Assembly (NCBI GenBank): GCA_023446675.1
Contig: JAEXPO010000529.1
Coordinates: 1 to 5,718 of the forward strand
Reading direction: 5' to 3'
DNA from: Bacillota bacterium
Lineage (GTDB): Bacteria; Bacillota; Clostridia; DSM-8532
Length of the DNA stretch: 5,718 bases
The notes under the pieces were generated by a model. The model was not told the DNA's origin. It worked only from the letters and a program-made list of their open reading frames with translations, and ran no database searches. Position numbers and translations under genes: made by a program. This document shows positions 1 through 5,718 of this stretch, one piece after another. Numbering within the stretch: the stretch's first letter is position 1; each line of letters opens with the position of its first letter.

Positions 1-114
1 ACCCGGATACGTTATGATAAGAAGGAGGCACGGCAGCTTAAGCGGATACATCAAACAAAAGGCCGTTACAGGGGAAATGAGGAATGGGATGAAACGATTT
101 CCGATTATCATTGA
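1..114 (+). CDS. Possible 3' end of an upstream gene (37 codons plus stop)
   Basis: Frame 1 is open from the window edge to a TGA at 112-114. It reads as a charged, hydrophilic tail rich in Lys, Arg and Glu (it begins TRIRYDKKEARQLKRIHQTK). If real, it overlaps the start of the AraC-type regulator by 26 bases, a common translational-coupling arrangement in Bacillota operons. The AAGGAGG at 22-28 has no start codon at a useful distance, so it is more likely Lys-Lys-Glu-Ala codons of this tail than a ribosome binding site. I do not recognise the family. The competing explanation is that the regulator's own frame, also open to the window edge, is the coding one here, or that this is untranslated leader. 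Evidence is thin because only 37 codons are visible. Confidence 0.28.
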   Translation, partial: TRIRYDKKEARQLKRIHQTKGRYRGNEEWDETISDYH

Positions 115-2482
115 AATGCTCCTGACCATTGTCTTTTTAAGTATCGTACCCATAAGTTTGACCGTCTTTAATTTTAATTACATTATAAACTATTATTTCG
201 AGGAGGAGTTTGCCAAAACGGCTCTGTCCAACCTAAGCTCCTCTGAAACGATTATGAACATGTATGGCAGCAATCTCTATCGTGAAGCCATCAATTATTC
301 CATGCTGGACTTTTGGGATCAGCTGAGATTTCTTAAAAGCTACTACCAAATCATCGGATCTCCCGAAAGCATCAATATTGCCAACAGCGCCTACAACAGC
401 CTTAAAAATGCGGCTTATTCCAATTTGCGAATGCATTCCATTTATCTTTACCAAAGAAATACGGATTATTTTATAAGCTCCCTCAACGGGGTGCAGCGGC
501 TGGATAATGCCCTTGACAATGAATGGGCGCGCTTTTACAGCGATATTCTTACAGGCAGGGAGCAGTATTACTGGAAAGCCCGGAAAATTCCTGTCAATAC
601 GGAAACCGAAAGCGCCAAAGCCCTTACCACAGGAGAATTCAAATATACCGAGGTCATGTCCTTCTTTTACCTTTTAAAGCCATTAACAGGCAAAACAGAG
701 GGGGCCATTGTCATCAACATCTATGCATCTGAAATACAGGATATACTTAACAGCTCAGGAACAGATGAAAATAACCAGGTGTTTGTTATGGACAGCAAGG
801 GGGATGTGGTAACTCATTATGACGAGGCTCTGCTGCATAAAAATCTTTCACAGGATGAATCCCTGACGGAGGTTCTGGCCTCCCGGGATGCAGAGGGCTA
901 TGCCATACGAAAAAATGACAATGGAGAAAGAGAGCTTCTTACCTATAAAAAATCCGATTTCAACGATTGGATTTTTGTAAGCGTGAATTCAATGGACGCG
1001 CTCATGGCCCGGTTAAGCGCAATAAGGCTTCTTGGCATCCTTGCTCTTGTAGTAATTATGGTTTTGGGCTTTCTTTTGGTTATGTTTATCAATTACCGCA
1101 TTTATTCCCCTGTAAATAAGCTGGCCCGTGCTATCCGCAAGTCTGAAAATGTATCGGATATACGCAATGAGGCTGTACTCGTTTCCAGCATTTTTGAAAA
1201 GATGTCCCTAAAGCAGACGGATATGCAGGCAGACATAGAAAACAGCAAAAGCAGCGTAAAGGCTATTTACCTTGAAAATCTCCTGAAAGGAGTTGAGGAG
1301 GAGCGGGGCAATCCTCCGGTGCGTTTTAGCTTTAACCAGTTTATTGTCATAGCTGCAATGGTTGACAAAAGAAATGAACTGGGTTTGAATATGAGTCCCG
1401 ATATTAAGCAAGCCTATATCAAGCTGTTCAATGAATTCTTTGAGGGCTGTCCCCGTACCCTGGCAAATAAGGAGGAGGTGCCGGAGGAAGTTGACTGCCA
1501 CTATCTTCACACGGATTGGGGCTCAGCGGTTCTCATCGTGAGCATTGGTTCCTATGATGCCATTAATACAAGCTGGTTTATTAAGGACTGGCTGCTTCAG
1601 CTTCAAAAAAAAATGGGAACATTGTCGGGCATTACCCTATCCTGTGGAATCGGGCGCTGCTATGAAGGACATTCCGGTATACGCCAATCCTATGGTGAGG
1701 CTCTTCAGGCACTCAAAAGAAAGCTTATCACCGGTACGGGAAGCATTCATTTCTGGCGTCGCTCCTATGAGGAGCCAGGGCATTTTTTCTACCCCTATCA
1801 TCTTGAAAAGCACATTCTCAATTACCTTACCACCAATGACCTGGAATCGGTAAAAACGGCACTAGCTGCCATTAACGATGAAATACGGCGTCAGCATTAC
1901 ATAAAGTACGATAATGTGGTACATATCTTCAACCAGCTTGTAGGTTCGACCGTAAAATACCTTATCGATTCCAACATTACCATGAGCGACATCCTTCAGT
2001 ACAATATCTACAATAAGCTCTCGGAGAAGGAAACCCTGGAGGATATTGAAAAGCTTCTTGCGGACTTTTATGCCCGAATTTGCAATGGCCCGCGTTCATC
2101 AGGAGTTGCCGCCAATTACGGCGACAAAATTCTGGCATACCTTCATGAGAATTATAAAAGGGAGATTGATTTTGAGAATTTGGCAGGTAAGCTTGGAATA
2201 AGCTATTCCTATTTGAGAAAAATTGTAAGGGAGAGAACCGGCAAGTCTGCACAGGACTATGTGAATAACCTCAAAATCGAGGAGGCCAGAAACCTTCTTA
2301 GAAATACGCAAATGAGTATTCGCAGCATATCCGCAGAAATTGGCTTTTCAAATGTTCAAAGCCTTAACCGTTTCTTTAAAAAATATGACGGCATCACGCC
2401 CAGTGAATTCAGAAGCCTGTATCAGACAGGGGAAGCAAAAAGAATATCGAAAGGCGGTGAAAAGGGGAATTGCGAATGCTGA
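89..2482 (+). CDS. Membrane-anchored AraC-family regulator with extracellular Cache-like sensor
   Basis: A transcription factor of about 797 residues, probably activating the downstream sugar transporter. Numbering from the ATG at 89, helix 1 spans about residues 5-28. An extracellular region at 32-308 resembles dCache ligand sensors, ending in a segment like VFVMDSKGDVV. Helix 2 is at about 311-334, followed by a HAMP-like linker (339-385). A degenerate GGDEF-like domain covers roughly 415-555; its segment LSCGIGRCYEG plus a following S-Y-x-E-A-x-x-A-L pattern is typical of the CdaR/YesN group. The C-terminal AraC domain (678-781) has two helix-turn-helix units, about 694-718 and 743-775, the second ending in ITPSEFR. 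There is no kinase or receiver domain, so this looks like a one-component transmembrane regulator. I chose ATG 89 because GAGGA at 79-83 lies 5 bases upstream. In-frame ATGs at 14 (822 residues) and 77 have no well-spaced ribosome site, although the frame is open to the window edge. A terminator follows. The domain calls come from sequence pattern; the ligand is unknown. Confidence 0.93.
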   Translation: MKRFPIIIEMLLTIVFLSIVPISLTVFNFNYIINYYFEEEFAKTALSNLSSSETIMNMYGSNLYREAINYSMLDFWDQLRFLKSYYQIIGSPESINIANSAYNSLKNAAYSNLRMHSIYLYQRNTDYFISSLNGVQRLDNALDNEWARFYSDILTGREQYYWKARKIPVNTETESAKALTTGEFKYTEVMSFFYLLKPLTGKTEGAIVINIYASEIQDILNSSGTDENNQVFVMDSKGDVVTHYDEALLHKNLSQDESLTEVLASRDAEGYAIRKNDNGERELLTYKKSDFNDWIFVSVNSMDALMARLSAIRLLGILALVVIMVLGFLLVMFINYRIYSPVNKLARAIRKSENVSDIRNEAVLVSSIFEKMSLKQTDMQADIENSKSSVKAIYLENLLKGVEEERGNPPVRFSFNQFIVIAAMVDKRNELGLNMSPDIKQAYIKLFNEFFEGCPRTLANKEEVPEEVDCHYLHTDWGSAVLIVSIGSYDAINTSWFIKDWLLQLQKKMGTLSGITLSCGIGRCYEGHSGIRQSYGEALQALKRKLITGTGSIHFWRRSYEEPGHFFYPYHLEKHILNYLTTNDLESVKTALAAINDEIRRQHYIKYDNVVHIFNQLVGSTVKYLIDSNITMSDILQYNIYNKLSEKETLEDIEKLLADFYARICNGPRSSGVAANYGDKILAYLHENYKREIDFENLAGKLGISYSYLRKIVRERTGKSAQDYVNNLKIEEARNLLRNTQMSIRSISAEIGFSNVQSLNRFFKKYDGITPSEFRSLYQTGEAKRISKGGEKGNCEC

Positions 2483-2512
2483 TTTAATATGGCATTTTTG
2501 ATACATACAGAT

Positions 2513-2557
2513 ACCGGATTGGAAGGGAAAAAGGACTGCCAATATCCGGTTTTTTTA
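2513..2557 (+). terminator. Rho-independent terminator after the AraC-type regulator gene
   Basis: ACCGGAT (2513-2519) pairs with ATCCGGT (2544-2550). TGG (2520-2522) pairs with CCA (2539-2541) across a 2-base bulge at 2542-2543, leaving a purine-rich loop of about 16 bases. The stem runs directly into a run of seven T residues (2550-2556). It starts 31 bases after the regulator's stop codon. This implies that the regulator and transporter are mainly separate transcription units, with some read-through possible because the stem is short and bulged. Confidence 0.85.
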
Positions 2558-2565
2558 TTTCACAG

Positions 2566-2598
2566 AGCTAAAGCCTTTGTTTTCTGGGCTTTTGAGCT
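2566..2598. other. Second intergenic hairpin without a T-tract
   Basis: AGCT (2566-2569) pairs with AGCT (2595-2598), and AAAGCC (2570-2575) pairs with GGCTTT (2587-2592). A 2-base bulge lies at 2593-2594 and the loop is 11 bases. No T run follows on either strand, so it does not look like a terminator. It lies between the terminator and the right arm of the 13-bp inverted repeat and shares base 2598 with that arm. It could be part of a folded RNA leader or a DNA-level palindrome for a regulator. It could also be incidental. Confidence 0.5.
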
Positions 2599-2633
2599 GT
2601 ATCAAAAATGAAGCTGAGTGTCATAATTGACGA

Positions 2634-2663
2634 TTTACACCTCTGCGGCCTTGAGTTTATAGT
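2634..2663 (+). promoter_or_regulatory. Putative sigma-A promoter of the transporter operon
   Basis: A -35 box TTTACA at 2634-2639 (5 of 6 to TTGACA) and a -10 box TATAGT at 2658-2663 (5 of 6 to TATAAT) are separated by 18 bases. Transcription would start near 2670, giving a leader of about 53 bases before the permease start codon. It lies downstream of the regulator's terminator, where an independent promoter is expected. TTGACG at 2627-2632 is an alternative -35 but has no well-spaced -10. Control by the neighbouring AraC-type protein is inferred from gene order. Confidence 0.5.
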
Positions 2664-2722
2664 GCAGGTAGAGCAGCATGCTACAGAGAAGCACCATTTG
2701 GTATTGAGCCAGGAGGTTTTCA

Positions 2723-3664
2723 ATGAAAATCAAAAACACCGGAAGTAACGGAACCAGGTCGAAAGGCCGGTTCAAATGCCTGAAAAGAGATTGGCAGCTC
2801 TATTTTCTGATTTCTCTGCCGCTTATAGCCGTTCTCCTTTTTAAATACATTCCAATGGCAGGCTTATCGATTGCATTTCTGGACTATGATGTTATAAAGG
2901 GCTTCGGCCGCAGTGAATTTATCGGTTTTGATGTTTTTAAAGAAATTTTTCGTATGAGCGATTTCAAACGCAGTCTGCGGAACACTCTGGGTTTAAATAT
3001 TTTGGATCTTGCAGTGGGCTTTCCCATACCAATCGTTCTGGCCCTTTTTTTAAACGAAATCAAATGGTCACCCTTCAAAAGAGTTTCGCAGACCTTGCTG
3101 TATCTGCCTCATTTTCTGTCCTGGGTAATAATTGCCGGTATCATGTCACAGCTTCTGTCCACTAATTATGGACTGGCTAACACCGTTTTGGAAAGTATGG
3201 GAGTGGACAGAGTACCCTTTCTTACTGAAAAATACCATTGGGTTGCCTCCTATGTGCTTATCGGGGTATGGCAAAATGCGGGCTGGGGCACCATCATCTT
3301 TTTATCTGCCATCGCAGGGATAAACGGTGAGCTTTACGAGGCAGCCATGGTTGACGGCGCAAAGCGCCGGCACAAGATTATGTACATAACCCTTCCTGCT
3401 ATTAAGGGAACGATAGTGATTATGCTGATTATGAATCTGGGCCGATTAATGGGCGGTTCCTTTGAAAGAGCCTATTTGATAGGGAATACCATTGTTAAGG
3501 AATTTTCTCAAATACTTCCGGTGTTTGTTTATGAGGTTGGACTTCGCTCCTACCGTTACAATGTGGCTACCGCCGTAGGGTTATTTCAGTCTCTCATTGG
3601 ATTTTTGCTCATATTGGCTGCCGACGCTCTGGCTAAAAAGCTTGGAGAGGAAGGACTTATCTAA
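2723..3664 (+). CDS. ABC sugar transporter permease, LplB/YteP type
   Basis: An inner-membrane permease of 313 residues, the first of two channel subunits of a CUT1-type carbohydrate importer. About six membrane helices can be seen, near 26-48, 85-111, 124-147, 172-198, 228-240 and 282-304. The cytoplasmic ATPase-docking loop is a good EAA motif: EAAMVDGA at 206-213, with the usual Leu-Pro at 224-225. The N-terminal charged stretch ending KRDWQLYFLISLP and the length match LplB-family permeases of Bacillota. The start is set by AGGAGG at 2711-2716, six bases before the ATG. The next permease begins 13 bases after the stop, so the two are cotranscribed. In this family the substrate is usually a complex oligosaccharide, but the permease sequence does not reveal it. 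The lplB symbol is withheld because many paralogues share this fold. Confidence 0.94.
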   Translation: MKIKNTGSNGTRSKGRFKCLKRDWQLYFLISLPLIAVLLFKYIPMAGLSIAFLDYDVIKGFGRSEFIGFDVFKEIFRMSDFKRSLRNTLGLNILDLAVGFPIPIVLALFLNEIKWSPFKRVSQTLLYLPHFLSWVIIAGIMSQLLSTNYGLANTVLESMGVDRVPFLTEKYHWVASYVLIGVWQNAGWGTIIFLSAIAGINGELYEAAMVDGAKRRHKIMYITLPAIKGTIVIMLIMNLGRLMGGSFERAYLIGNTIVKEFSQILPVFVYEVGLRSYRYNVATAVGLFQSLIGFLLILAADALAKKLGEEGLI

Positions 3665-3672
3665 GGAGGTGA
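3663..3672 (+). promoter_or_regulatory. Unusually complete ribosome binding site overlapping a stop codon
   Basis: AAGGAGGTGA is a ten-base perfect complement to the 16S rRNA 3' end. It begins inside the TAA stop of the first permease and lies five bases before the ATG at 3678. It fixes the start of the second permease at 3678, although the frame is open further upstream from an ATG at 3597 inside the first permease. The arrangement favours efficient, coupled translation of the two channel subunits. Confidence 0.9.
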
Positions 3673-3677
3673 ACAAA

Positions 3678-4553
3678 ATGAAAACCACTGCCGGAACTAA
3701 AATCATTGACGGCCTCATCTATTTGTTTATTGCTATTGCTTCCCTGACCTGCCTCGTTCCCTTTCTTCATGTCTTTGCCCTGTCCCTGAGCTCCAATGCG
3801 GCTGTTATGTCGCAAAAGGTCCATGTCCTTCCTGTTGAATTCTCCCTGGAGGCCTACAGGCAGGTTATTGGGGATCCAAGCATGATTCGCTCACTTTTAA
3901 ATACCATTTTTGTGACGGTGCTTTTTACGGTGATAGGCCTTATCCTTACCCTGTGCGCCGCTTACCCTCTGACCAAGAAGCATTTGAAGGGCCGTACCGT
4001 ATTCAGCTTTCTGTTCCTTTTTGTCATGTATTTTAACGCAGGAATCATTCCCGATTATCTGTTAATGAACCAGCTTAATCTATTGAATTCGTTATGGAGC
4101 CTTATTTGGCCTCTGGCCTTCAGCACCTACAATATGATTATTATGAAAGCCTTTATTCAAAGCACCATTCCGGACAGCCTTGAAGAGTCCGCCTTTATTG
4201 AAGGCTGTTCCCATATCGGAGTGCTGATACGCATTATTATTCCCCTTTGCAAGCCGGTATTGGCAACCCTGTGCCTCTTTTATGCGGTAGGCCGCTGGAA
4301 TGCCTATCAGGATTCGCTGTACTACATTACAAAGCAAAATCTCTATGTTCTCCAGCATAAGCTCAGCCTGCTTATCAATACGGCCTCCGATTCCAGCTCC
4401 ATAGCCCAGGAGGTGCAATCCACAACTATTCTGACACCCGAGGTACTGAAGGCTGCTTGCATTATGTTTGCCACCATTCCTATCATAATCGTTTACCCTT
4501 TTCTTCAAAGGTATTTTGTTAAAGGCATGATGCTTGGCGCAGTAAAAGGGTAA
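3678..4553 (+). CDS. ABC sugar transporter permease, LplC/YtcP type
   Basis: The second channel subunit, 291 residues, expected to pair with the LplB-type permease just upstream. Hydrophobic helices lie near 12-36, 73-97, 107-130, 140-160, 183-205 and 259-277. The C-terminus, YPFLQRYFVKGMMLGAVKG, is a hallmark of LplC/YtcP permeases. The docking loop at 169-176 reads EESAFIEG where the family commonly has EEAARIDG. The key Gly176 and the following Pro189 are kept, but Ala171 is Ser and the usual Asp175 is Glu. The start is chosen at 3678 for its strong ribosome site; a longer version from 3597 would overlap the previous gene by 68 bases and is unlikely. The solute-binding lipoprotein follows after 83 bases. 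Confidence 0.94.
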   Translation: MKTTAGTKIIDGLIYLFIAIASLTCLVPFLHVFALSLSSNAAVMSQKVHVLPVEFSLEAYRQVIGDPSMIRSLLNTIFVTVLFTVIGLILTLCAAYPLTKKHLKGRTVFSFLFLFVMYFNAGIIPDYLLMNQLNLLNSLWSLIWPLAFSTYNMIIMKAFIQSTIPDSLEESAFIEGCSHIGVLIRIIIPLCKPVLATLCLFYAVGRWNAYQDSLYYITKQNLYVLQHKLSLLINTASDSSSIAQEVQSTTILTPEVLKAACIMFATIPIIIVYPFLQRYFVKGMMLGAVKG

Positions 4554-4582
4554 GCGTCTGAAGCTATGTTCCAGAGTACAGG

Positions 4583-4613
4583 AAATAACACAAACCCTAA
4601 GGCTTGTGTATTT
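4583..4613 (+). other. mRNA hairpin between permease and solute-binding protein genes
   Basis: ACACAA (4588-4593) pairs with TTGTGT (4604-4609). The stem extends outward as AAAT (4583-4586) with ATTT (4610-4613) past a bulged A4587, and inward as CC (4595-4596) with GG (4601-4602) past an A/C mismatch. No T-tract follows, so it is not a classical terminator. It ends 10 bases before the ribosome site of the lipoprotein gene. A stem here could protect a processed 5' end and raise lipoprotein levels over the permeases, as known for other binding-protein-dependent importers. That role is inference. Confidence 0.55.
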
Positions 4614-4636
4614 GAATAATAATAAGGAGGAAAACT

Positions 4637-5718
4637 ATGAAAACAGGCTATTTGGCCCGATTGACCGCGGCAGCACTTTTATCGGTATTCCTATTTTCCG
4701 CCTGCGGCAGTTCCCAAACCGATAATCCCAGCACCCCTTCTCCGGCGGCAAGCACCCCCTCGGCTACACCTCAGCCGCCTGAAACCGCCATCGATCCGCT
4801 CACCCATGTATTTGACAGTAAGGTCAAGCTCCAGATTCCGGTTTATGACCGGAGTGTTCAGGGCTTGCCCGATGTAAGCGACAATTACTGGACTCAGTGG
4901 GTTCAAAAGGAGTTCGGGGATAAGCACAATATTCAAGTGGAGTACATAGCTATTCCAAGAGCTTCCACCACGGATAAGTTCAATATGCTGCTGGCGGCCA
5001 ATGACGAGCCCACCATCATCTTTGATTACGACATTCCTGTCATCATGCAGTTTTACAAGAGGGGTGTCTTCAAAGAGCTTACATCGGATGTATTGGAAAC
5101 CTGGGCGCCGGATTACATGGAGTATACCAGGGACGTAAGCCAATTCGGTGTTTTTGACGGCAAGCAAATGGTGCTTATGGGCAACCGTCCTGCTTATGAC
5201 ACCTGGACGACGCTTATACGCCAGGATTGGTTGGATAAGGTGAATCTGCCCATGCCCAATTCCTATGAGGAATACATCAAGGTACTGGAGGCCTTCAGGG
5301 ATGCCAAGCTCGGCAAGGCCTATACTATTCCGGCCACCCTTACGCCGCCTACCACAGGCTATGTGCCGGGGAACTTCCCCTACAGGCCGTTCCCTCTGGA
5401 TGAAAAGGTAAACGCCATGTATGGCGGACTGAATATTGCTTCCCTTACCTGGGAGCCCACCTATAAAATGCTTAAAAACCTTAATTCACAGTATAATGCC
5501 GGGCTTATCAGTCCAGAATTTGCCCTCGATGTGGACGGATCCCAGGCAAGAGCGGATTTCCTTAACGGAAATGCCGGAGTATACGGCACTTATTTAAATG
5601 CGGATGTCCTGAAAACCCTTCTTGCCAACGACCCGGAAGCCAAGCTTTCCGTGCTGGGATCCTATGCGGGCGTGCCGTCGGACGGGTATCCTGCCAGCCG
5701 TCTCTATCAGCCCTATGG
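4637..5718 (+). CDS. Extracellular solute-binding lipoprotein, LplA/YtcQ type (3' end missing)
   Basis: The substrate-capturing subunit of the importer, anchored outside the membrane. The first 360 codons are visible and the frame is open to the window edge. Full-length relatives usually have about 500-560 residues, so roughly a third is missing. A signal peptide (residues 1-22) ends in a lipobox, Phe-Ser-Ala-Cys, with lipidated Cys23; Phe at -3 is less usual than Leu. A Pro/Ser/Thr-rich linker (about 25-50) tethers the globular domain. The segment IRQDWLDKVNLPMPNSYEEY (194-213) and the later FLNGNAGVYG (308-317) are typical of LplA-type family 1 binding proteins. The start is set by AAGGAGG at 4624-4630, six bases before the ATG. 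Its place after two permeases of the matching class supports a single operon. Relatives bind oligosaccharides; the ligand here is not identifiable. No break is seen in the visible part. Confidence 0.93.
   Translation, partial: MKTGYLARLTAAALLSVFLFSACGSSQTDNPSTPSPAASTPSATPQPPETAIDPLTHVFDSKVKLQIPVYDRSVQGLPDVSDNYWTQWVQKEFGDKHNIQVEYIAIPRASTTDKFNMLLAANDEPTIIFDYDIPVIMQFYKRGVFKELTSDVLETWAPDYMEYTRDVSQFGVFDGKQMVLMGNRPAYDTWTTLIRQDWLDKVNLPMPNSYEEYIKVLEAFRDAKLGKAYTIPATLTPPTTGYVPGNFPYRPFPLDEKVNAMYGGLNIASLTWEPTYKMLKNLNSQYNAGLISPEFALDVDGSQARADFLNGNAGVYGTYLNADVLKTLLANDPEAKLSVLGSYAGVPSDGYPASRLYQPY

Larger units (their letters stand above)
2493..2610. repeat. Perfect 13-bp inverted repeat enclosing the intergenic terminator
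   Basis: CATTTTTGATACA at 2493-2505 is matched exactly by its reverse complement TGTATCAAAAATG at 2598-2610, with 92 bases between the arms. The match stops at both ends: G2492 does not pair with A2611, nor T2506 with C2597. No target-site duplication is seen outside the arms, which argues against a small transposon-like element. The right arm ends 23 bases before the putative -35 box, a position that suits an activator site. The arms could equally pair in RNA and close a structured domain around the two internal hairpins. The repeat is seen directly; its function is inference. Confidence 0.75.

Noticed and set aside
22..28. AAGGAGG resembling a ribosome binding site near the left edge
   Set aside because: No ATG, GTG or TTG follows at a suitable distance, so it cannot set the start of the regulator. 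It is explained as Lys/Glu codons of frame 1 or by chance.
2493..2610. Small transposon-like element (MITE) bounded by the 13-bp inverted repeat
   Set aside because: No target-site duplication is visible next to the arms, and the interior holds the regulator's own terminator at the expected place. A genome-wide copy search would be needed to reopen this.
2675..2682. 8-bp palindrome AGCATGCT just after the predicted transcription start
   Set aside because: It is short enough to arise by chance and has no second copy nearby, so an operator call is not supported.
2678..2707. Nine-codon open frame ending just before the first permease's ribosome site
   Set aside because: The ribosome site is weak, the ATG would be only about eight bases from the predicted transcript start, and the codons show no attenuation signal.
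4092..4508. 138-codon open frame on the minus strand
   Set aside because: It is antisense to the second permease, with no ribosome site or recognisable motif. The permease frame has clear family hallmarks across the same bases.
4691..5167. 158-codon open frame on the minus strand
   Set aside because: It lies wholly inside the lipoprotein gene, which has a signal peptide, lipobox and family motifs. It also has an Arg/Gly/Ala-rich low-complexity end opposite the Pro/Ser/Thr linker, as expected of a shadow frame.

Overview
The window carries one accessory carbohydrate-uptake locus of a Bacillota (Firmicutes) bacterium. Protein content, strong AGGAGG-type ribosome binding sites and intermediate GC (roughly mid-40s percent by eye) suggest a Paenibacillus-like organism or a carbohydrate-degrading clostridium (Lachnospiraceae or Oscillospiraceae type). 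The sequence alone does not separate these. All genes read on the + strand.

Layout. Positions 1-114 may hold the 3' end of an upstream gene in another frame; this is weak. Positions 89-2482 encode a large membrane-anchored AraC-type regulator: two transmembrane helices around an extracellular Cache-like sensor, a degenerate GGDEF-like domain, and a C-terminal double helix-turn-helix. It is followed by a 240-bp intergenic region with a Rho-independent terminator (2513-2557), a second hairpin (2566-2598), a perfect 13-bp inverted repeat enclosing both (2493-2505 and 2598-2610), and a plausible sigma-A promoter (2634-2663). Next come two LplB/LplC-type ABC sugar permeases (2723-3664 and 3678-4553), then an 83-bp gap with a hairpin (4583-4613). 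The last gene is a lipoprotein solute-binding protein of the LplA type (from 4637), cut off by the window end after 360 codons.

How the parts work together (inference from family knowledge). The regulator would sense a sugar or oligosaccharide outside the cell through its ectodomain and activate the promoter in front of the permease genes. The lipoprotein captures the substrate and the two permeases form the channel. No ATPase gene is visible; systems of this family often borrow a shared MsmX/UgpC-type ATPase encoded elsewhere. The substrate cannot be read from the sequence.

The genes themselves are of known families. The least ordinary part is the intergenic region at 2483-2722, where a long perfect inverted repeat brackets the terminator and ends about 23 bp upstream of the putative promoter.
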